A DNA stretch of 64,000 nucleotides from Oikopleura dioica (lineage: Eukaryota > Chordata > Appendicularia > Copelata > Oikopleuridae). Made by a program: the position numbers and the translations under genes. Of this stretch, positions 1-11,380 are shown piece after piece (within the stretch, counting starts at the first letter, position 1; each line of letters starts with the position of its first letter). The stretch spans positions 3,164,501 to 3,228,500 of the forward strand of contig OU015566.1 in the NCBI GenBank assembly GCA_907165135.1. Reading direction: 5' to 3'. A model generated the notes under the pieces. The model did no database searches. It saw only the letters and a program-made list of their open reading frames with translations, and was not told the DNA's origin.

Positions 1-352
1 ATTCTAGTAGCTGCTTTCTTGCACTTTTAGTTTTTGGGTTTTCACATTCGGCTGGTTTAGGAGCGACCAAGCGGTTGAAATACTTCATGTCAATCTGGCA
101 CATGCCGCCGAGAATGTATTCCAAGTGCGCCAGATATGTCTCGGCTGCGCGAGAGCCCTGTTCAACAAGAACTCTGAAAGCAGCATTGGTGACTTCTTTG
201 GCGTGGTTCAACTGAAGATCGTTGACCGAGGTCACTAAATTTCGAGCCAAAACTTCTTTTGATCTTGCTTTCTTTCGTTCAGAGTATCTAAAAGGACTTC
301 TGAAAGGAGAAGTTTTTCTTCCAGCATTAGTGCTTTTCTCTTTCTTCATCAT
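1..352 (-). CDS. N-terminal part of an unrecognised basic helical protein, cut by the window edge
   Basis: An open frame runs without a stop from tandem ATG codons at 350-352 and 347-349 to the window edge, giving about 117 residues. The first 40 residues are rich in Lys, Arg, Ser and Pro (KKEKS, SPFRSPFRYSERKKARSK). A helical segment follows with NDLQLNHAKEVTNAAFRVL and one Cys. This layout (basic tail, then amphipathic helices) would fit a chromatin or histone-fold type protein, but I do not recognise the family. No intron is needed in the visible part. The choice of start rests on the first in-frame ATG. Confidence 0.5.
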   Translation of the reverse strand, partial: MMKKEKSTNAGRKTSPFRSPFRYSERKKARSKEVLARNLVTSVNDLQLNHAKEVTNAAFRVLVEQGSRAAETYLAHLEYILGGMCQIDMKYFNRLVAPKPAECENPKTKSARKQLLE

Positions 353-1080
353 TTTTTGTCGAAGCTCCGGAGAAAATAAAATTGATCCGGGTCTTTGTTT
401 GGTCAGCAAAGAGCGTCGTTCAACCTAAATATGGCCAAACAGCTGATCTCAAATTTTGTGAAATCAAACCAATCGCTTTATGCAATCACCGCTCACAGAT
501 ATGCGTTTGCGAGCGATTCTTTTCGAAAAAAAATATTTAACGCTCCCTTTTTTGATTGACCGAACAAAATGTCCTACGGCCAAAATATTCAAGAAACTCA
601 TTTTTTGGGAATAAGTTTTGGATATCTTCATTTCAGATTCAATTGCCCCGTTTCCAGGGTTCTAAAAATTAACAAAATTGCTTGTCTGGTAAAACGAGAT
701 AATAATAAAATAATTATAAAATAATATGGTTAAATGAGCGTAATGAGACATTTATGATGACTTGAGGATATATTCTAGCAAGAAAAAACTGTCGTTATCT
801 CATAAATTTTCTTGCGAAAAAGCCAGTTACCGAAAATGACGAGAAAATCATGAATCAGGCGGCTACCTCCGAACATGCTTTTGACCACGCCACGCGCGCA
901 TGTGCCTCGGCAGTCGGAATTTCTTTCTTATCAGTCCTTGTATTTCATAATTAAGAAAACTCGCTCCCGTCTCGTCTTCACAGAGATCTGACATCATGCA
1001 TCGATATCGCCTTCGATATTGTCTCTTCAGAAACTATAAAATCAACAACGCGCTCCGAAAAAAATTCACATCGAAAAAAA
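353..1080. other. Intergenic region
   Basis: No convincing coding frame was seen. The stretch is AT-rich and separates two divergently transcribed genes, so it should contain both promoters. A C/G-rich patch lies near 860-925. No repeat or RNA gene was recognised. Confidence 0.4.
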
Positions 1081-1890
1081 ATGATGATCAAAATTTTAAC
1101 ACAGATTTTTTTGCCTTTTTCCTTCTTCGTTTTAATAATTTGCTCGCCTCTTTTTCTCAAGAAGAGAATAAAAAACTCCTCAAGCGACTCAACTTCCGTT
1201 TTCACAACTTCTGGTATTCAGTTTTCAACAGTAAAATCAACTTTACCTCAAACAACGACGAACACAGATCAATCTTCAACAAGAAAAATTGCTTTAGAAA
1301 CATCAGTCGCTGAAACAACCATTTCTCCATCATCATCATCCTCATCATCTCCATTATCATCTTTTTTACAGTCAACAAATGCTGACTCACCTTTTCCGAC
1401 GACAAGAGATGCTCCAGCATCACCCATTACATTTTCTATCAATCCATCGTCCTCAATTCCCGTGGAGACAAAAACGACTCGTTCAGAACCAACAACCACC
1501 TTTTCCCTTCAATTGTCAACGATAAAGCAGGACTGCGAGTCCTGCAGTTGCGATCATAAAGAAAATTGCCTCGGAGACTTTTTCGGAGACGACAAGCAAA
1601 ACGAGTGCAAGAATCGTGGTTGCCGCTGGTGCCCGAATTTCGACAATGAACCGGATTGCATCAGAGGACCAAAGCCGGAAGAAGATCAATGTGAAATAGA
1701 GACGAGGGAAAAAGTTGATTGTGGTTATTTCGGAATCTCGTAAGTTTTCGGAGACTTTTTCTTTCTAACTGAGATTTCTAGGAAAGAAGAATGCGAAAGC
1801 TCCAACTGCTGCTGGCAAGAACCTGTCTTTTTGCTTAAATTTTCTCGTGATATTCCTTGGTGTTTTTATCCTAAAGGCTTTGGCTACTGA
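1081..1890 (+). CDS. Secreted or signal-anchored mucin-like protein with C-terminal trefoil (P-type) domain
   Basis: Two exons (1081-1739 and 1782-1890) join across a 42-nt GT..AG intron and give 255 residues. Residues 1-27 form a hydrophobic signal peptide or signal anchor (FLPFSFFVLIICSPLF). Residues about 30-150 are Ser/Thr-rich, as in an O-glycosylated mucin stalk. The last ~50 residues carry the trefoil pattern: Cys, R..VDCGYFGIS, EC, NCCW and PWCF, with the CC-W and PWCF signatures split by the intron. A degenerate Cys-rich copy precedes it (NCLGDFF.., GCRWCPN). Trefoil domains bind mucins or glycans at epithelial surfaces. Secretion is inferred. An AATAAA lies at 1920-1925. The trefoil call is firm; the exact start is less so. 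Confidence 0.8.
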
Positions 1891-2747
1891 CACTTGATGA
1901 TCTTTTTTTGCTGAAAAATAATAAATTTCCAAAAAAATATTTTTGACCAAGAAAAGTCATTTCGGAAGCTTTTAGAAAAACCTGCTCAAATGAAAGATTG
2001 ATGCGAGTTCAATCTGAGCAAAGAACTTGGAATGTGGAAATGCAGCTACAGTAGTCGTGCATAATTGAGGTTACAAAATTAAAGCTCCCCAAACTCGCCC
2101 TTTTGAATAATTCTGAAGTGCGAAGCCTCATGGAGCGCACAGTCTGGCGTCACAAAGTCCGCTGCGTGCCTAAATAAAGGGATACCACTGTGCCCAAACA
2201 CAAACGACCTAATCACTTTTTTCGAACCACGAGATAACTGACGCTGTAATTGAGCTTGTAACTATCGACTAAGTGAAGAAAAATCGCGATAAATTCAAAG
2301 AAAAACTTCGAAAAATAGGAAAGGCTGTGAAAAAATTGAAAAAAAAAATTGGGGATTAGGCTAGAATCTATAAAAATCAATATTTTTGACCAAAATTTGG
2401 TCAAATTTTCAAGAATCTTAACACCAATCCTAAATTTTTGGCCAAAAAGAATCAAATTTTTGGGACATTTTATTTTGAAATCTGATTGGCTTATCAGCGG
2501 AACGCGGAAATCTTATTGGTCGAAAATTCAACACTCTTTTTATCACATTTTATGACGTCTCAGCCGAACATAAGCTTATCCAGATAATCAAAAAAAAAAA
2601 GAAGAATCGCTTCATTGTGAGCACCCGCACATCAATAAAATAGTAAAATAAAGTATCTCTCTGAGGACCTTATTGTCCCAAATAAAAGAAGAGAAGAGGA
2701 ATAATTCGGCAAAAAGTTCAGACTCAAGAGATTTTCCAAAACGAAAG
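1891..2747. other. Intergenic region with ATTGG-rich repeat-like sequence
   Basis: No coding frame was accepted. Around 2330-2530 are A-rich runs and the dispersed phrase CTGATTGGC, which recurs in other non-coding parts of the window (3017, 17161, 22090, 25235). It may be debris of a dispersed repeat. Confidence 0.3.
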
Positions 2748-4257
2748 ATGAGAATTCCAAGTAAGTAAAGATTCTTTTTCTCTAGAAAAATTGATAGGAG
2801 AGCATAAATGTGATAGAAAAGTCTTTTACAAAGAGTTTATTTTGTATAAGAACTTTGTAACCAGCTGTAAAGTCTAACCGGATTAAAAGATCCGCAAACA
2901 TTTGCGTATTTTTGTAGACCCTCAAAAAGCTCAACGAGGGTCATTTTACTGAAAATATAAGAAAAGATATAAGGATTATTATAAGAATACAAGAAAGAAC
3001 GAATTTCAGAAAGCGGCTTCTGATTGGCAGGGAAGGCTGACACTATCTTTTGATTGGCTATTGAAGGAATTTTTGAAATTTTCTGCCAAACTTCACTAGA
3101 ATCGAAGTCTAGGCACAATAATATTGTATTCTTTTATTCCAATAGGAATTAAAAAAATAATTCTTGTGCATATCATTATTTCAAATTGTTTTACCGAACA
3201 ATTCTGTGTAATCGAATTTTTGCCCCCTTGTTAGGGCCTCTTTCTCCAAATATAAAAACCATAATGACATGAAAATCACCATCAATATTTATTTTTATTA
3301 TTGAAATTTGGTCAAGTAAACCTTTGAAGTCTTTAGCTTTTTTAATGAAGCTGGATCTCTATTTTTAATCCCCGCTGTTCATTCAGAGGGGCATCTTTTT
3401 CAAAATATCGACATGAATATTGCTAATAAAGCAATTCAGCAACAATAAAATTTGACTTTTATTTCAGACTTCCTGTTTAATTTTTCCGTCTTTACGATCG
3501 TCCTCGCAACATCGTCCAATTCATCATTTTTATCCGATGACGAAGATTTTTTGGAGAATCTGGAGGCGTCTGGAGAGGAAGCAATTGATGAGAAAATCGT
3601 TTTTTCGACGATGGTGGAGGATACAACTTTAACATCCAGGTAAGATTCATCGTTAAATGGGCAGTTTGTCTGACACCCTTACCCTAAGGGCCTTGGGCTT
3701 ACCCCTAAGGGGCTAATTTGAGCATTTTTCTAAGCACTGAATTTGATGATCAACCATCAGCATCTTCCGAAATCATCGAATTCTACGATTCGTCCGACTA
3801 CACTGTAACATCGAAAATTTCAATTTTCGATCCTGAATTGAAGCAAGCAAATGAAGAGGTGAAAAATCTCCAGGAAGAAATAACAGAACTCATCGAAGAG
3901 GTATCTTTTCCTTCTCTTTCAAAATAAGAAATGTGGGTTTCAGACGATTGAAGAGCAAAATATTGAACCAATAGAAAAACTGAAGCAAGAAATTATTGAA
4001 GAACGAAATCGGGAAAAGTGGGATATGATGAAGTGGATCACTTTGGCTTCGATAATTGTTGGTTTCTTGCTTATTTGCTCGACTTTTGCTCTTCTTATTC
4101 ACAGGTAATTGACATTTCTAGAGGCCAAAATGGCCAGAATACTCATTTATCTCATCCTTTCTAAAAAAATTTAAGATATCAACAAAAAGACCGCGGAAGC
4201 TACGAAATCATGACTCCCTTCGAATATCAAAAAGGAAACAGAGAAGCCTTTGCATAA
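2748..4257 (+). CDS. Type I single-pass membrane protein with acidic ectodomain and short coiled coil
   Basis: Five exons (2748-2760, 3468-3639, 3735-3900, 3944-4104, 4176-4257) give 197 residues in one frame. The 13-nt first exon encodes MRIP and joins after a 707-nt intron, long for this genome, to complete a signal peptide (NFLFNFSVFTIVLATSS). The ectodomain is rich in Asp, Glu, Ser and Thr, followed by a Glu/Lys-rich helical stretch (EEVKNLQEEITELIEE). The transmembrane helix is WITLASIIVGFLLICSTFAL, followed by a ~30-residue basic tail with a tyrosine (GSYEIM). AATAAA is at 4344-4349. I recognise no family. The first exon is inferred from phase and from the signal peptide it completes. 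Confidence 0.65.
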
Positions 4258-4572
4258 ATTATACCCTCTCACGTCTTTTCCTAAGTTCAACTTTCTTTCA
4301 TTATTCAAAATTATAATATTTTTTTCTTTGCCAGTTTGGTTGAAATAAAATTCTTACCGCCTCTCTCTTCTAGACTTGATTTTCAAGACATCATAATCTT
4401 CCATCTTTCTCCTTCGAAAATTCATTTTAAGGGTGTCATCAAGTTATTGACTTCCACTAATCTTCCAACACAGTTTTTATAAAATTTTTCCACCTCTCCT
4501 TATCTCCCTTCGCAGGGCTAGAGAGGTTATTATCTGAAAACAAACGAAAAAAAAATCGAAAAAATCGGGTAT

Positions 4573-6433
4573 TCATTTATTTCTCAATGAAAATTTTCCA
4601 GGAGCGGTCGTTTCGTGGCCAAGAATGCCTTGATCTTTTGTTTGCGAATTTGAGAGGTCGTAGAATCGAGAAGCAAAAACTGACGATTTCCTGCCGTAGT
4701 AGGATGATTTTCGGAGGTGGATTTCTTTCTTGAGAATTTGACCGTATCGCTTCCAGACGTATAAAAGCAGGACGAATAATTCAAGGAACTAGAATTTTTA
4801 TCGATTTGGCAAGAAGGCTTTATCTTACCATTGCGATAAGAATCGCGACAAAGACAAAATATTCGACGGGATTTGAACAAGTGTGACTGACAACGATCGG
4901 TTTTGTCCTCAACTGCGCGAGTTCGCAACCATCTTCCATGGTCATCCACTCGCTTGTTTTCGGAAGGCATTCGTCCCCAAGACGCATGTGAGTATCGAAA
5001 TATTGCTTCGGGAAGAGGTGACAAATTGGACCAGAGTTCAGGTCGTGGTCTTGTTTTTCTTGCGCCAGGGGGCTTTGTTTGTTCAGCATCGTTCCGTTTT
5101 CGGACATAACTCGCAAGCTGAAGAGGTAATAAGATCATGAAATTGCTAGAATTACCGGGCGTCGATATAATTATCCGCTGGAATGCAGGAGGAAACAATC
5201 AGGCTCAGCATAAAAATGAAAAACGTCAGCATCAAAACAACAATCTGAATCGCTTCGGAACAAATCGTCATCATCAATTTTGTGCATCGCTCAGATTTGT
5301 TCATTTTTTTCAAGCTCGAGGTTTCGGAAGATTTCGACGAGTTTCGCTTTTTGTAATATTTTTTGACCGCCCGGGCGATGTCGAAAATTCCGGGAATGAA
5401 AGCCATCAAAAATTCAAAAACAGGGAACCAAATTGCTGAAAATGAAACGTCGTTTTCTGGAGTCATGTAGCGAATGATCATGAAGTAGATGACCAGGAGC
5501 TCCCAGCCGTTGCAGAGGAGGAATTCGACGATGTCGTTATCCAGGAAAAGCTCGAGGATGAGGGGATGGTCTTTCAGGAATTGGGATCAGAGTTCGAAAT
5601 CTGAAAGAAAATGGCGACTGCCACTGCCAAGCGACTGCCAGCTTTTTTGAAATGGCGACTGCCACTGCCAAGTGACTGCCAGCCTTTTCTAAACTGCAAC
5701 TGCCACTGCCAAGTGACTGCCAAAATCGGCAGCTGCCACTGGCAGCTGCCAGTCGACTGCCAAAAACTGCCAACTTCGATACTATTTTTAAAAAATTTTA
5801 AAGTCAAACTAAGTTCAAAACAGTCTTTTCGACAAGTAAAACAGATAAAAGAGACGATATCTTAGATATAAATGTCTCTTCTGATTAAAAAGATTGAATA
5901 ATATAGGTCTCAGGAGCGAATTTGGATCATAAGCGTTGTTTTTTGTGGTTCTAGAAAGAAAACTTTAGAAAGAAATTAATATCTTTCGAAGTGGCAGTAG
6001 GTTGGCAGCTGCCAGTTACTGCCAGCCCTTGAAAAATGTAACTGCAACTGCCAAGTGACTGCCGAAATTGGCAGCTGCCAGTGGCAGTCGTGGCAGTACT
6101 GCCAACAAATTTCGAACTCTGATTGGGATTCTTTCGACTTTTGTGAGTTTGAAATCTTTTTTTTTTCAAAATTGTCAAAAATGAAAGTTTCGTAAACTCT
6201 TTCTTGAGATAGTACAAATACATCTTTCCAATAAAAAAGACCAGCTTGATGACCAAAAAGTACAACAAAAAGTGAGAAATGTGTGGTAATGGTTCGTATA
6301 TGAGTTTGTCATCAGTTTCATACTCGTACCAAATGAATATCATCGGCACGATTCCAGCAATCGGCCAAATGAATTGAAAAATAATCGCGTACAAGAGCGA
6401 TCCAAGAGTCTTTGAAACGGTCAAAATGAGCAA
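4573..6433 (-). CDS. Multipass membrane protein, family unknown, with a MITE between its exons
   Basis: The frame reads from about 6433 to a TGA at 4573-4575. At least six hydrophobic segments are visible, including IAGIVPMIFIW, HFLLYFLVIKLVFFIG, GWELLVIYFMI, FLMAFIPGIFDI, IVVLMLTFFIFMLSLIV and YFVFVAILIAM followed by FLELFVLLLYVW. A Cys-containing soluble loop of about 90 residues lies before the last segment (HLFPKQYF, GDECLPK, HTCSNP). Short GT..AG introns are seen near 5120-5155 and 4790-4830. Between the second and third hydrophobic segments the frame is interrupted by the 534-bp element at 5588-6121. A GT..AG pair flanking that element restores the frame. The 5' end is unresolved: an in-frame stop near 6475 precedes any ATG. 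It could be a channel or transporter-like protein; that is only a guess from topology. Confidence 0.6.
5588..6121. mobile_element. hAT-like MITE rich in GGCAGTGGCAG subrepeats
   Basis: The element starts CAGAGTTCGAAATCTG and ends CAAATTTCGAACTCTG, a terminal inverted repeat of about 16 bp. It is flanked by a perfect 8-bp direct repeat ATTGGGAT (5580-5587 and 6122-6129). CAG termini with an 8-bp target duplication are the hAT superfamily hallmark. Both subterminal regions are built from GGCAGTGGCAGTCG-like units in opposite orientations. It has no coding capacity of its own. It lies inside the multipass membrane protein gene on the minus strand. Confidence 0.85.
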
Positions 6434-7126
6434 AGAAGGGTTCTTTTCGGAGTGCGATCTTTTTGAATTAAAGGTTCAGATTTGATAATAATCGACCTTT
6501 ATGGCCTAATTGGTAAAGAACTGATTGGCGATCAGTTCGCTTGGAGTCGCTTGGAGTCGCCCTAGAATTTGAATGAAAATGAAATGAAACAAAACTACGG
6601 GATTTATATGTGGAATATTATTGCTGAAAAAATATTTTTATCGAGGACCAATCCTTTTTGTTCAATTTAATTCTGTTCCTGACCTTTTTAAAAATGAATC
6701 CCAAAGATTAAAATGACCTATAAGAATGACGTTATTGTAAAGTGACTCAAAAAACATGGTCATACTTTAATTATGAATATTTGAATAAATTAAGATGATT
6801 AAAAATAAATTCATTTTATCAATTAAAAATGTGATTAAATGACATTTCTATGTCGATTTTCTTTCTGAAAGCAAAAATGAAAAGAATGGCAATTATCAAA
6901 AGAGAATCTGTTATGGCAAAGAGCGAATGCTACAGTAAAGCAGCTGATCCGATCTCGGGTCGTTGATTGAGCCCGACTTGGGCGCGAAAGTTGACGCGCT
7001 TACTCTCGCGCTTATAAAGAAGGTATACATTAGTGCTCTCAGGCGCACTCTGCTTTTTTCCATTTTCGATTTTAATTTGAGTCTGCCTTTTTTTGATCCA
7101 GCGATCCTAGTTTCAAAGAACCCGAA
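6434..7126. other. Intergenic region
   Basis: AT-rich, with no accepted gene. A short direct repeat CGCTTGGAGTCG occurs at 6538-6560. A 78-codon minus-strand frame at 6911-7147 has no supporting splice sites or domain and is left out. Confidence 0.3.
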
Positions 7127-7676
7127 ATGAAGGTAGGCCGACTCCATTAGAGAAAAAATGCCAACAAAATAGCTGATCGACTATTTTTTGACTGTAGAAA
7201 AGAGACTGTAGGCTTCCCTTAGGATCCTTGCTTTATAGACCTCAAAATCCATATTCAGCAAATTCTGATATTGCTTCTTCTTTATGGGAAGCAAGAAAAC
7301 CAGATCCTTTGTCAAGAAACAAGAGAAGGCTTTCCGACAGCAGCGCCATCTCCCGAGTCAAATGTCGACATGAATCCGTCCAATGAGGAGCTTTACATGA
7401 TCGACGACCCGGAAATCATGAAAGTTTTGCTTCCAAAACTTGAAGGTTTCATTTCCACTTTAATTTTGTTTTCAACCGATTGTTTCTAGCGGCGCTGGTG
7501 ACGAAAACCGAGACGATCAACGAGTTTCTAGTCGACCAGCTGCACGAAATCGGCATGTGCTCGAAGATATCCTGCGTCGCATGTCTGAGACTGCTCGCTT
7601 ACGAGCGCCATTTTAAAACGATCAAAATCCCCAGACTCGCCTGTTTACAAGGATTCGGCTCATCCACGCATTCTTA
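7127..7676 (+). CDS. Small unrecognised protein, exon structure tentative
   Basis: Two segments read well: one around 7376-7445 (NPSNEELYMIDDPEIMKVLL), and one after a 44-nt intron GTTTCA..TTCTAG at 7446-7489, continuing in phase as AALVTKTETINEFLVDQL and ending at TAA 7674-7676. The second segment contains four Cys (MCSKISCVACLRL) that could bind metal, but no known finger is evident. The first exon is uncertain. ATG AAG at 7127-7132 is followed by a GT donor, and several acceptors before 7300 keep the frame. An acceptor-like CCCATTTCAG at 7708-7711 leaves a further 3' exon possible. Function unknown. Confidence 0.4.
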
Positions 7677-8002
7677 ATTTGATCCCCTAAAATCCATTTC
7701 CCCATTTCAGGGATGAGCCGAAATAAAGCCTGGTCATCGTATAATTGCTGTCGGACGCCGAACGCCCACAAATTTATCTTTTAGGGAAAAAGCTTTCAAA
7801 TCTACAGTAAAATCGCTTCATCGAGCCATCTTATTGGTCAATTTCAATCATCAAATTTTTTCAATCAAAATGAAGCTTTTTAAAAGACTTGAAAAAACAA
7901 CTCCAAAAATCTTGTTCTCTGAAATTATACTGCGGAAATACTTGAAATAAATTTGAAACTTATCCCACTGTAATCAATCTATCTTACAGTATCGATTTTC
8001 AA

Positions 8003-9938
8003 TTATTTGACCGGGCCCTTGTGACGTGCATTTCCACTCGCACCAGCTCGATACATTTGCACCTGGAACGCGCTCGCCGCCAGCCCGATACAAAGGCAAA
8101 AAGAAAGGACCACCATTTGCGCGATAAATAGACCTTGATTATCTAAAACAGAGAGCTTGAGCGCTTTCCATGACGCATTTTCTGTCACTGACCTTGTGGA
8201 GTCAGAAGTCCCAACACCTCGTTTTGGCCTATTTTGCCATCGTCGTCTTTTGAATTCAGTCGATTTTCAATCTCCATTGAAATATTTTGAATAATCTCTT
8301 CCTTGATTTCAACTTCCAAATTGTCCAAAAATCGGGCAACTAGTGTCACTTCCGAGGAAGACTTGCAATTTGACGCAGAATTCGACCTTGTATTCGGCTC
8401 TGGTGAGGAGAATCGGATGATTTTACAGTCGATCATTCCTGTTTCCATCGATTCTAGAGCTTCGTAGCAGCTGGAAGATGCTTCGTTGATGAGAACTTCT
8501 TCGCTGATTTCATCTTCCGTCAAAAGAGCAAATTTCATTTTGAAATTTGAAATTTGCTGCCGCTCTAGAAAGCCCATTTCCAGCGATTTTCGGAATGCAG
8601 AATGTCGTGGATTCGCGCAGTTTTCATCGGAAATGTCAATATCGAACGAAAAAACATCCCCGTTGGAATTCGAAAAATCAATTCGAGAGTCGACCGGATC
8701 GTATTCAGACAAAACCAGATTAAACTGAATGCCCTGGTTCGATGCGACACTCTTTAGATTTGTTAGCTCCCCATCGCAATTGACGAAGTTATAAGACAAA
8801 GGAGAGCCAGGTGAAATAAAAGATTCCCCAGTGTTGAGCTCAAATAATTGAGGTGAAGTTGCGCAAGAATCGTAGACGAAAAACTCGTCTAAAATTTGGA
8901 CGTCCTCCTCTTGGAAATTGGTTGTGAGGATGGTGGATAAAGTAGGAGCCAATGTTGTCTGAAAAGAAATTAAGGGTAGGGACCACAGTACGGCAAGTTA
9001 CCAAAATTTCGTTATTTTGACTTCCAGCGAGAAATTCAATCAAGCTCAGAAATAAAATACCCGTCAAAAATCCGCCCGCGGCGATGACCACATCCGAGAG
9101 CCCATTTTCTGGAGCTAGAGTTGTTGTAGCCACAGTCGTTGTTATCATCTCTTTTGCTGGAAACAGGTCATCAAAGAAGCCAATAAACAGTCCGACCGCA
9201 AGAATGCCAATGTTTTCTAGAAGATTGGGGAGCCAAGTGGGAATGTTTGAAGCACTTGTTGTTGTGGTTGTTGTCAAAGCGGGTTGAGTAACAGGAACGG
9301 TGATGTTGATTGAGTTCGAGTAAGATTTCTTTTGGCAGAAAATTTCATCGCTATTTTTGTAATAAAAGCATGGAAAGAACAAGTCCCAGTTATAAGCCGC
9401 TTTGTAGATACTTCCATCGCAGAGCAGATTCTCTTGCGGCATGACTGAACATTCGACAATGTCAACAGTCACTGCTCTGCTGTACAAAACTTCACAACTG
9501 TTTAAATCGCATATTTCTGTAACAAAAACGTCGCCAGAACATGAATCAGAATATGGATACGTTCTTGAGGAACAATTAAGCTGGCAATCGTTGTTGTTGT
9601 CCAAAAAGGTCGAGCAGGTGCTTTGAACTATTGTCGACCCGGTGACGTTTTTGTTTTCAAGAAGAGAGCATCTTGAGCTGTTGCAGATTTCGACTACCGA
9701 GACGGTTGGAGAACAATCGCCGAGGTAGTCTTCATAGATTCGGGAGGTACAATTGAGGGTGCAGGAAGAGTTTTGAGGAAGGGCTGAGCATTGGCTTTTT
9801 TGAAAATTAGAAAATATGAAGGATGAAAAATCGCTCTAGAATATTTTTTTCTCTTTTTTCAACCTTGTTCCTTTCAATAAGAGTACTGGCCAACACAAAC
9901 TCAAAAAGGAAAATCTGCCAAATGGCAATTTTCTTCAT
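8003..9938 (-). CDS. Large type I membrane protein with Cys repeat pair and C-terminal anchor
   Basis: Four exons (9871-9938, 9002-9794, 8193-8958, 8003-8142) total exactly 589 codons. Exon 1 encodes a signal peptide (MKKIAIWQIFLFEFVLAS). The first intron only keeps frame as GA..AG (9795-9870); the other two are 43- and 50-nt GT..AG introns. After the signal come two tandem ~55-residue Cys-rich repeats of the form C..LNC.SR.Y..DCS..V.V.EIC, rich in N-glycosylation sites. A Thr-rich stretch, two hydrophobic segments (IGILAVGLFIGFF and GGFLTGILFLSLIEFLAG) and a Cys-containing ectodomain follow. The C-terminal anchor is FIAQMVVLSFCLCIGLAASAF with a short basic tail. I recognise no named family. 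A role at the cell surface is inferred from topology. Confidence 0.7.
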
Positions 9939-10263
9939 AAAATCTCTCTTTTTTTTCTCCCACAGTTGCGTTTTTTAGTCTTTTTTTTATTGAGGAATGA
10001 ACTCAGATGGGGAAGTATAAAAAAACTTTTATTTGCGCTTTTTTGATCGGTCATTTCCGCCAAAGTTATTCAGAACAATGGAATTTGCCAGCTTCTGTAA
10101 TTGTCTTTTGATAAAGACCTGTCTTACAGTAAAGAGAAGAAAATGGGTAAGAAACTGTATCGAAAATGTCTGGAATGGCTTTGAACTTGAAAACGATTAT
10201 CACCTTATTGAGCTTGGGTGAGCCGATAACAGGTTACTAGGGTGAAATTGATAATCGAGAGAA
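9939..10263. other. Shared upstream region of divergent genes
   Basis: 325 bp separate the minus-strand start at 9938 from a plus-strand start at 10264. No coding frame or repeat was accepted. It should contain both promoters. Confidence 0.3.
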
Positions 10264-10735
10264 ATGTTGAAACTTTGGCTTGTTTTGTCTACTTTTTTAG
10301 ACTTTTTGTTGATTTATACGTTGGCTTTTAATGAATTCGTTCTTTTAGGAACCGGATTTGATAAATTTGACTCAAAAAAATAATTTTTTTATTCGTAAAT
10401 TTCCAAAATAACTGATTTTTCTCGAGTCCTGAAAAGATGAGCTTTCAATAAAAATCGCATTTTTCTTGACTTGCTTTGAAATTTTTCTGAAGCTTTTCGT
10501 CCTTGATTTTATCTACTGCCGAATTCGACCGAAAACGCCGGGGATCATTTATGTCCTCATCGTTTTATGCTCTCTTATTTGTCTTGGTATCGGATGGTTT
10601 TATTCAAGAAGCGAATGTGAAAGTCTCTGCGCGGTGGATTTTCGATATTTTATCACGCAATATGGCGCGATTATTGGAATACCGATTGTTACTGTGGTTC
10701 TGGCGCTTTTGGTATTTACTTTAGTAATATCTTGA
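10264..10735 (+). CDS. Small hydrophobic protein with about three membrane segments
   Basis: Exon 1 (10264-10338) encodes a hydrophobic start (MLKLWLVLSTFLDFLLIY). A GT..AG intron (10339-10492) joins it in phase to exon 2 (10493-10735). Exon 2 has two clear membrane segments (IIYVLIVLCSLICLGIGWFY and IIGIPIVTVVLALLVFTLVI) around a short loop with two Cys (SECESLC). The total is 105 residues. A second overlapping hydrophobic frame exists at 10503-10724, so the choice is not certain. No family is recognised. Confidence 0.4.
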
Positions 10736-11116
10736 GCGCCAAAAAATATTCTAGAATCTGCATTACGAAAGAAGTCGAAACATCGAATACTGCTGCGTTG
10801 GGGGTGGAGTTGGTGATGGAGTTGGACCTGCGTGAAGGAAAATCATTCTGATTCTTGAATAAATTTTATCCATTAAAAAATCTTTGCTTCCCTCGAATCT
10901 TCCAAGAAACGCGGATCTTTCTTGTCTTTGACAAGTCTCGAAAAAACATGCGAAATAAATGATTTGAACAGGATACTGCGGATCCTCGTGCCATCAAATA
11001 TTCATCTTTCAAATGATCATTTGACAATCTAATTGATTCTTGAGCCAAAGGCATCGGAGTTTGTCAGAGTTTTGTAGAGAGAACTTTATTGCTTTGGAAA
11101 AAAAGATGAAGAAAGG
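10736..11116. other. Intergenic region
   Basis: No gene accepted. AATAAA near 10857 is suitable for the upstream plus-strand gene. No repeat noticed. Confidence 0.3.
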
Positions 11117-11314
11117 ATGAATTTTTTCAGAAGAAATAAAGTTGATGCGGAGGAAATCAAGGATGAGAAACCTTGCCCGTATTGTACGAAAGTGAGAGAT
11201 GATGATCACGTGGGAAGATGCTTGACAAGGACTGGATTTTGTGAGCCGCCGAATAAGCCGATTTATAATTGTCCAAGCAGAACATCATCATCGTATTCTT
11301 GGAGAAAGCGATAA
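11117..11314 (+). CDS. 65-residue protein with a CPYC..H..C metal-binding motif
   Basis: A single open frame with an ATG at 11117-11119. The centre reads PCPYCTKVRDDDHVGRC, a C-x2-C...H-x3-C arrangement like small zinc-binding (UBZ or zinc-knuckle type) modules. Two more Cys follow (TGFCEPP, YNCPS). The ends are basic. It is convergent with the next gene, whose stop lies 67 bp away. No intron is seen. It may be a short independent gene or the last exon of a longer one; no upstream exon was found. Confidence 0.45.
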   Translation: MNFFRRNKVDAEEIKDEKPCPYCTKVRDDDHVGRCLTRTGFCEPPNKPIYNCPSRTSSSYSWRKR

Positions 11315-11380
11315 GTTCCCTAAAAATACTCGTTTTTATTGGCATCACCCTATAATTAACTACTAGTAGACAATATCAAT

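Noticed and set aside
2837-3118. Minus-strand 93-codon frame nested in a long intron
   Set aside because: It contains the dispersed CTGATTGGC phrases seen in non-coding repeats and has no recognisable domain.
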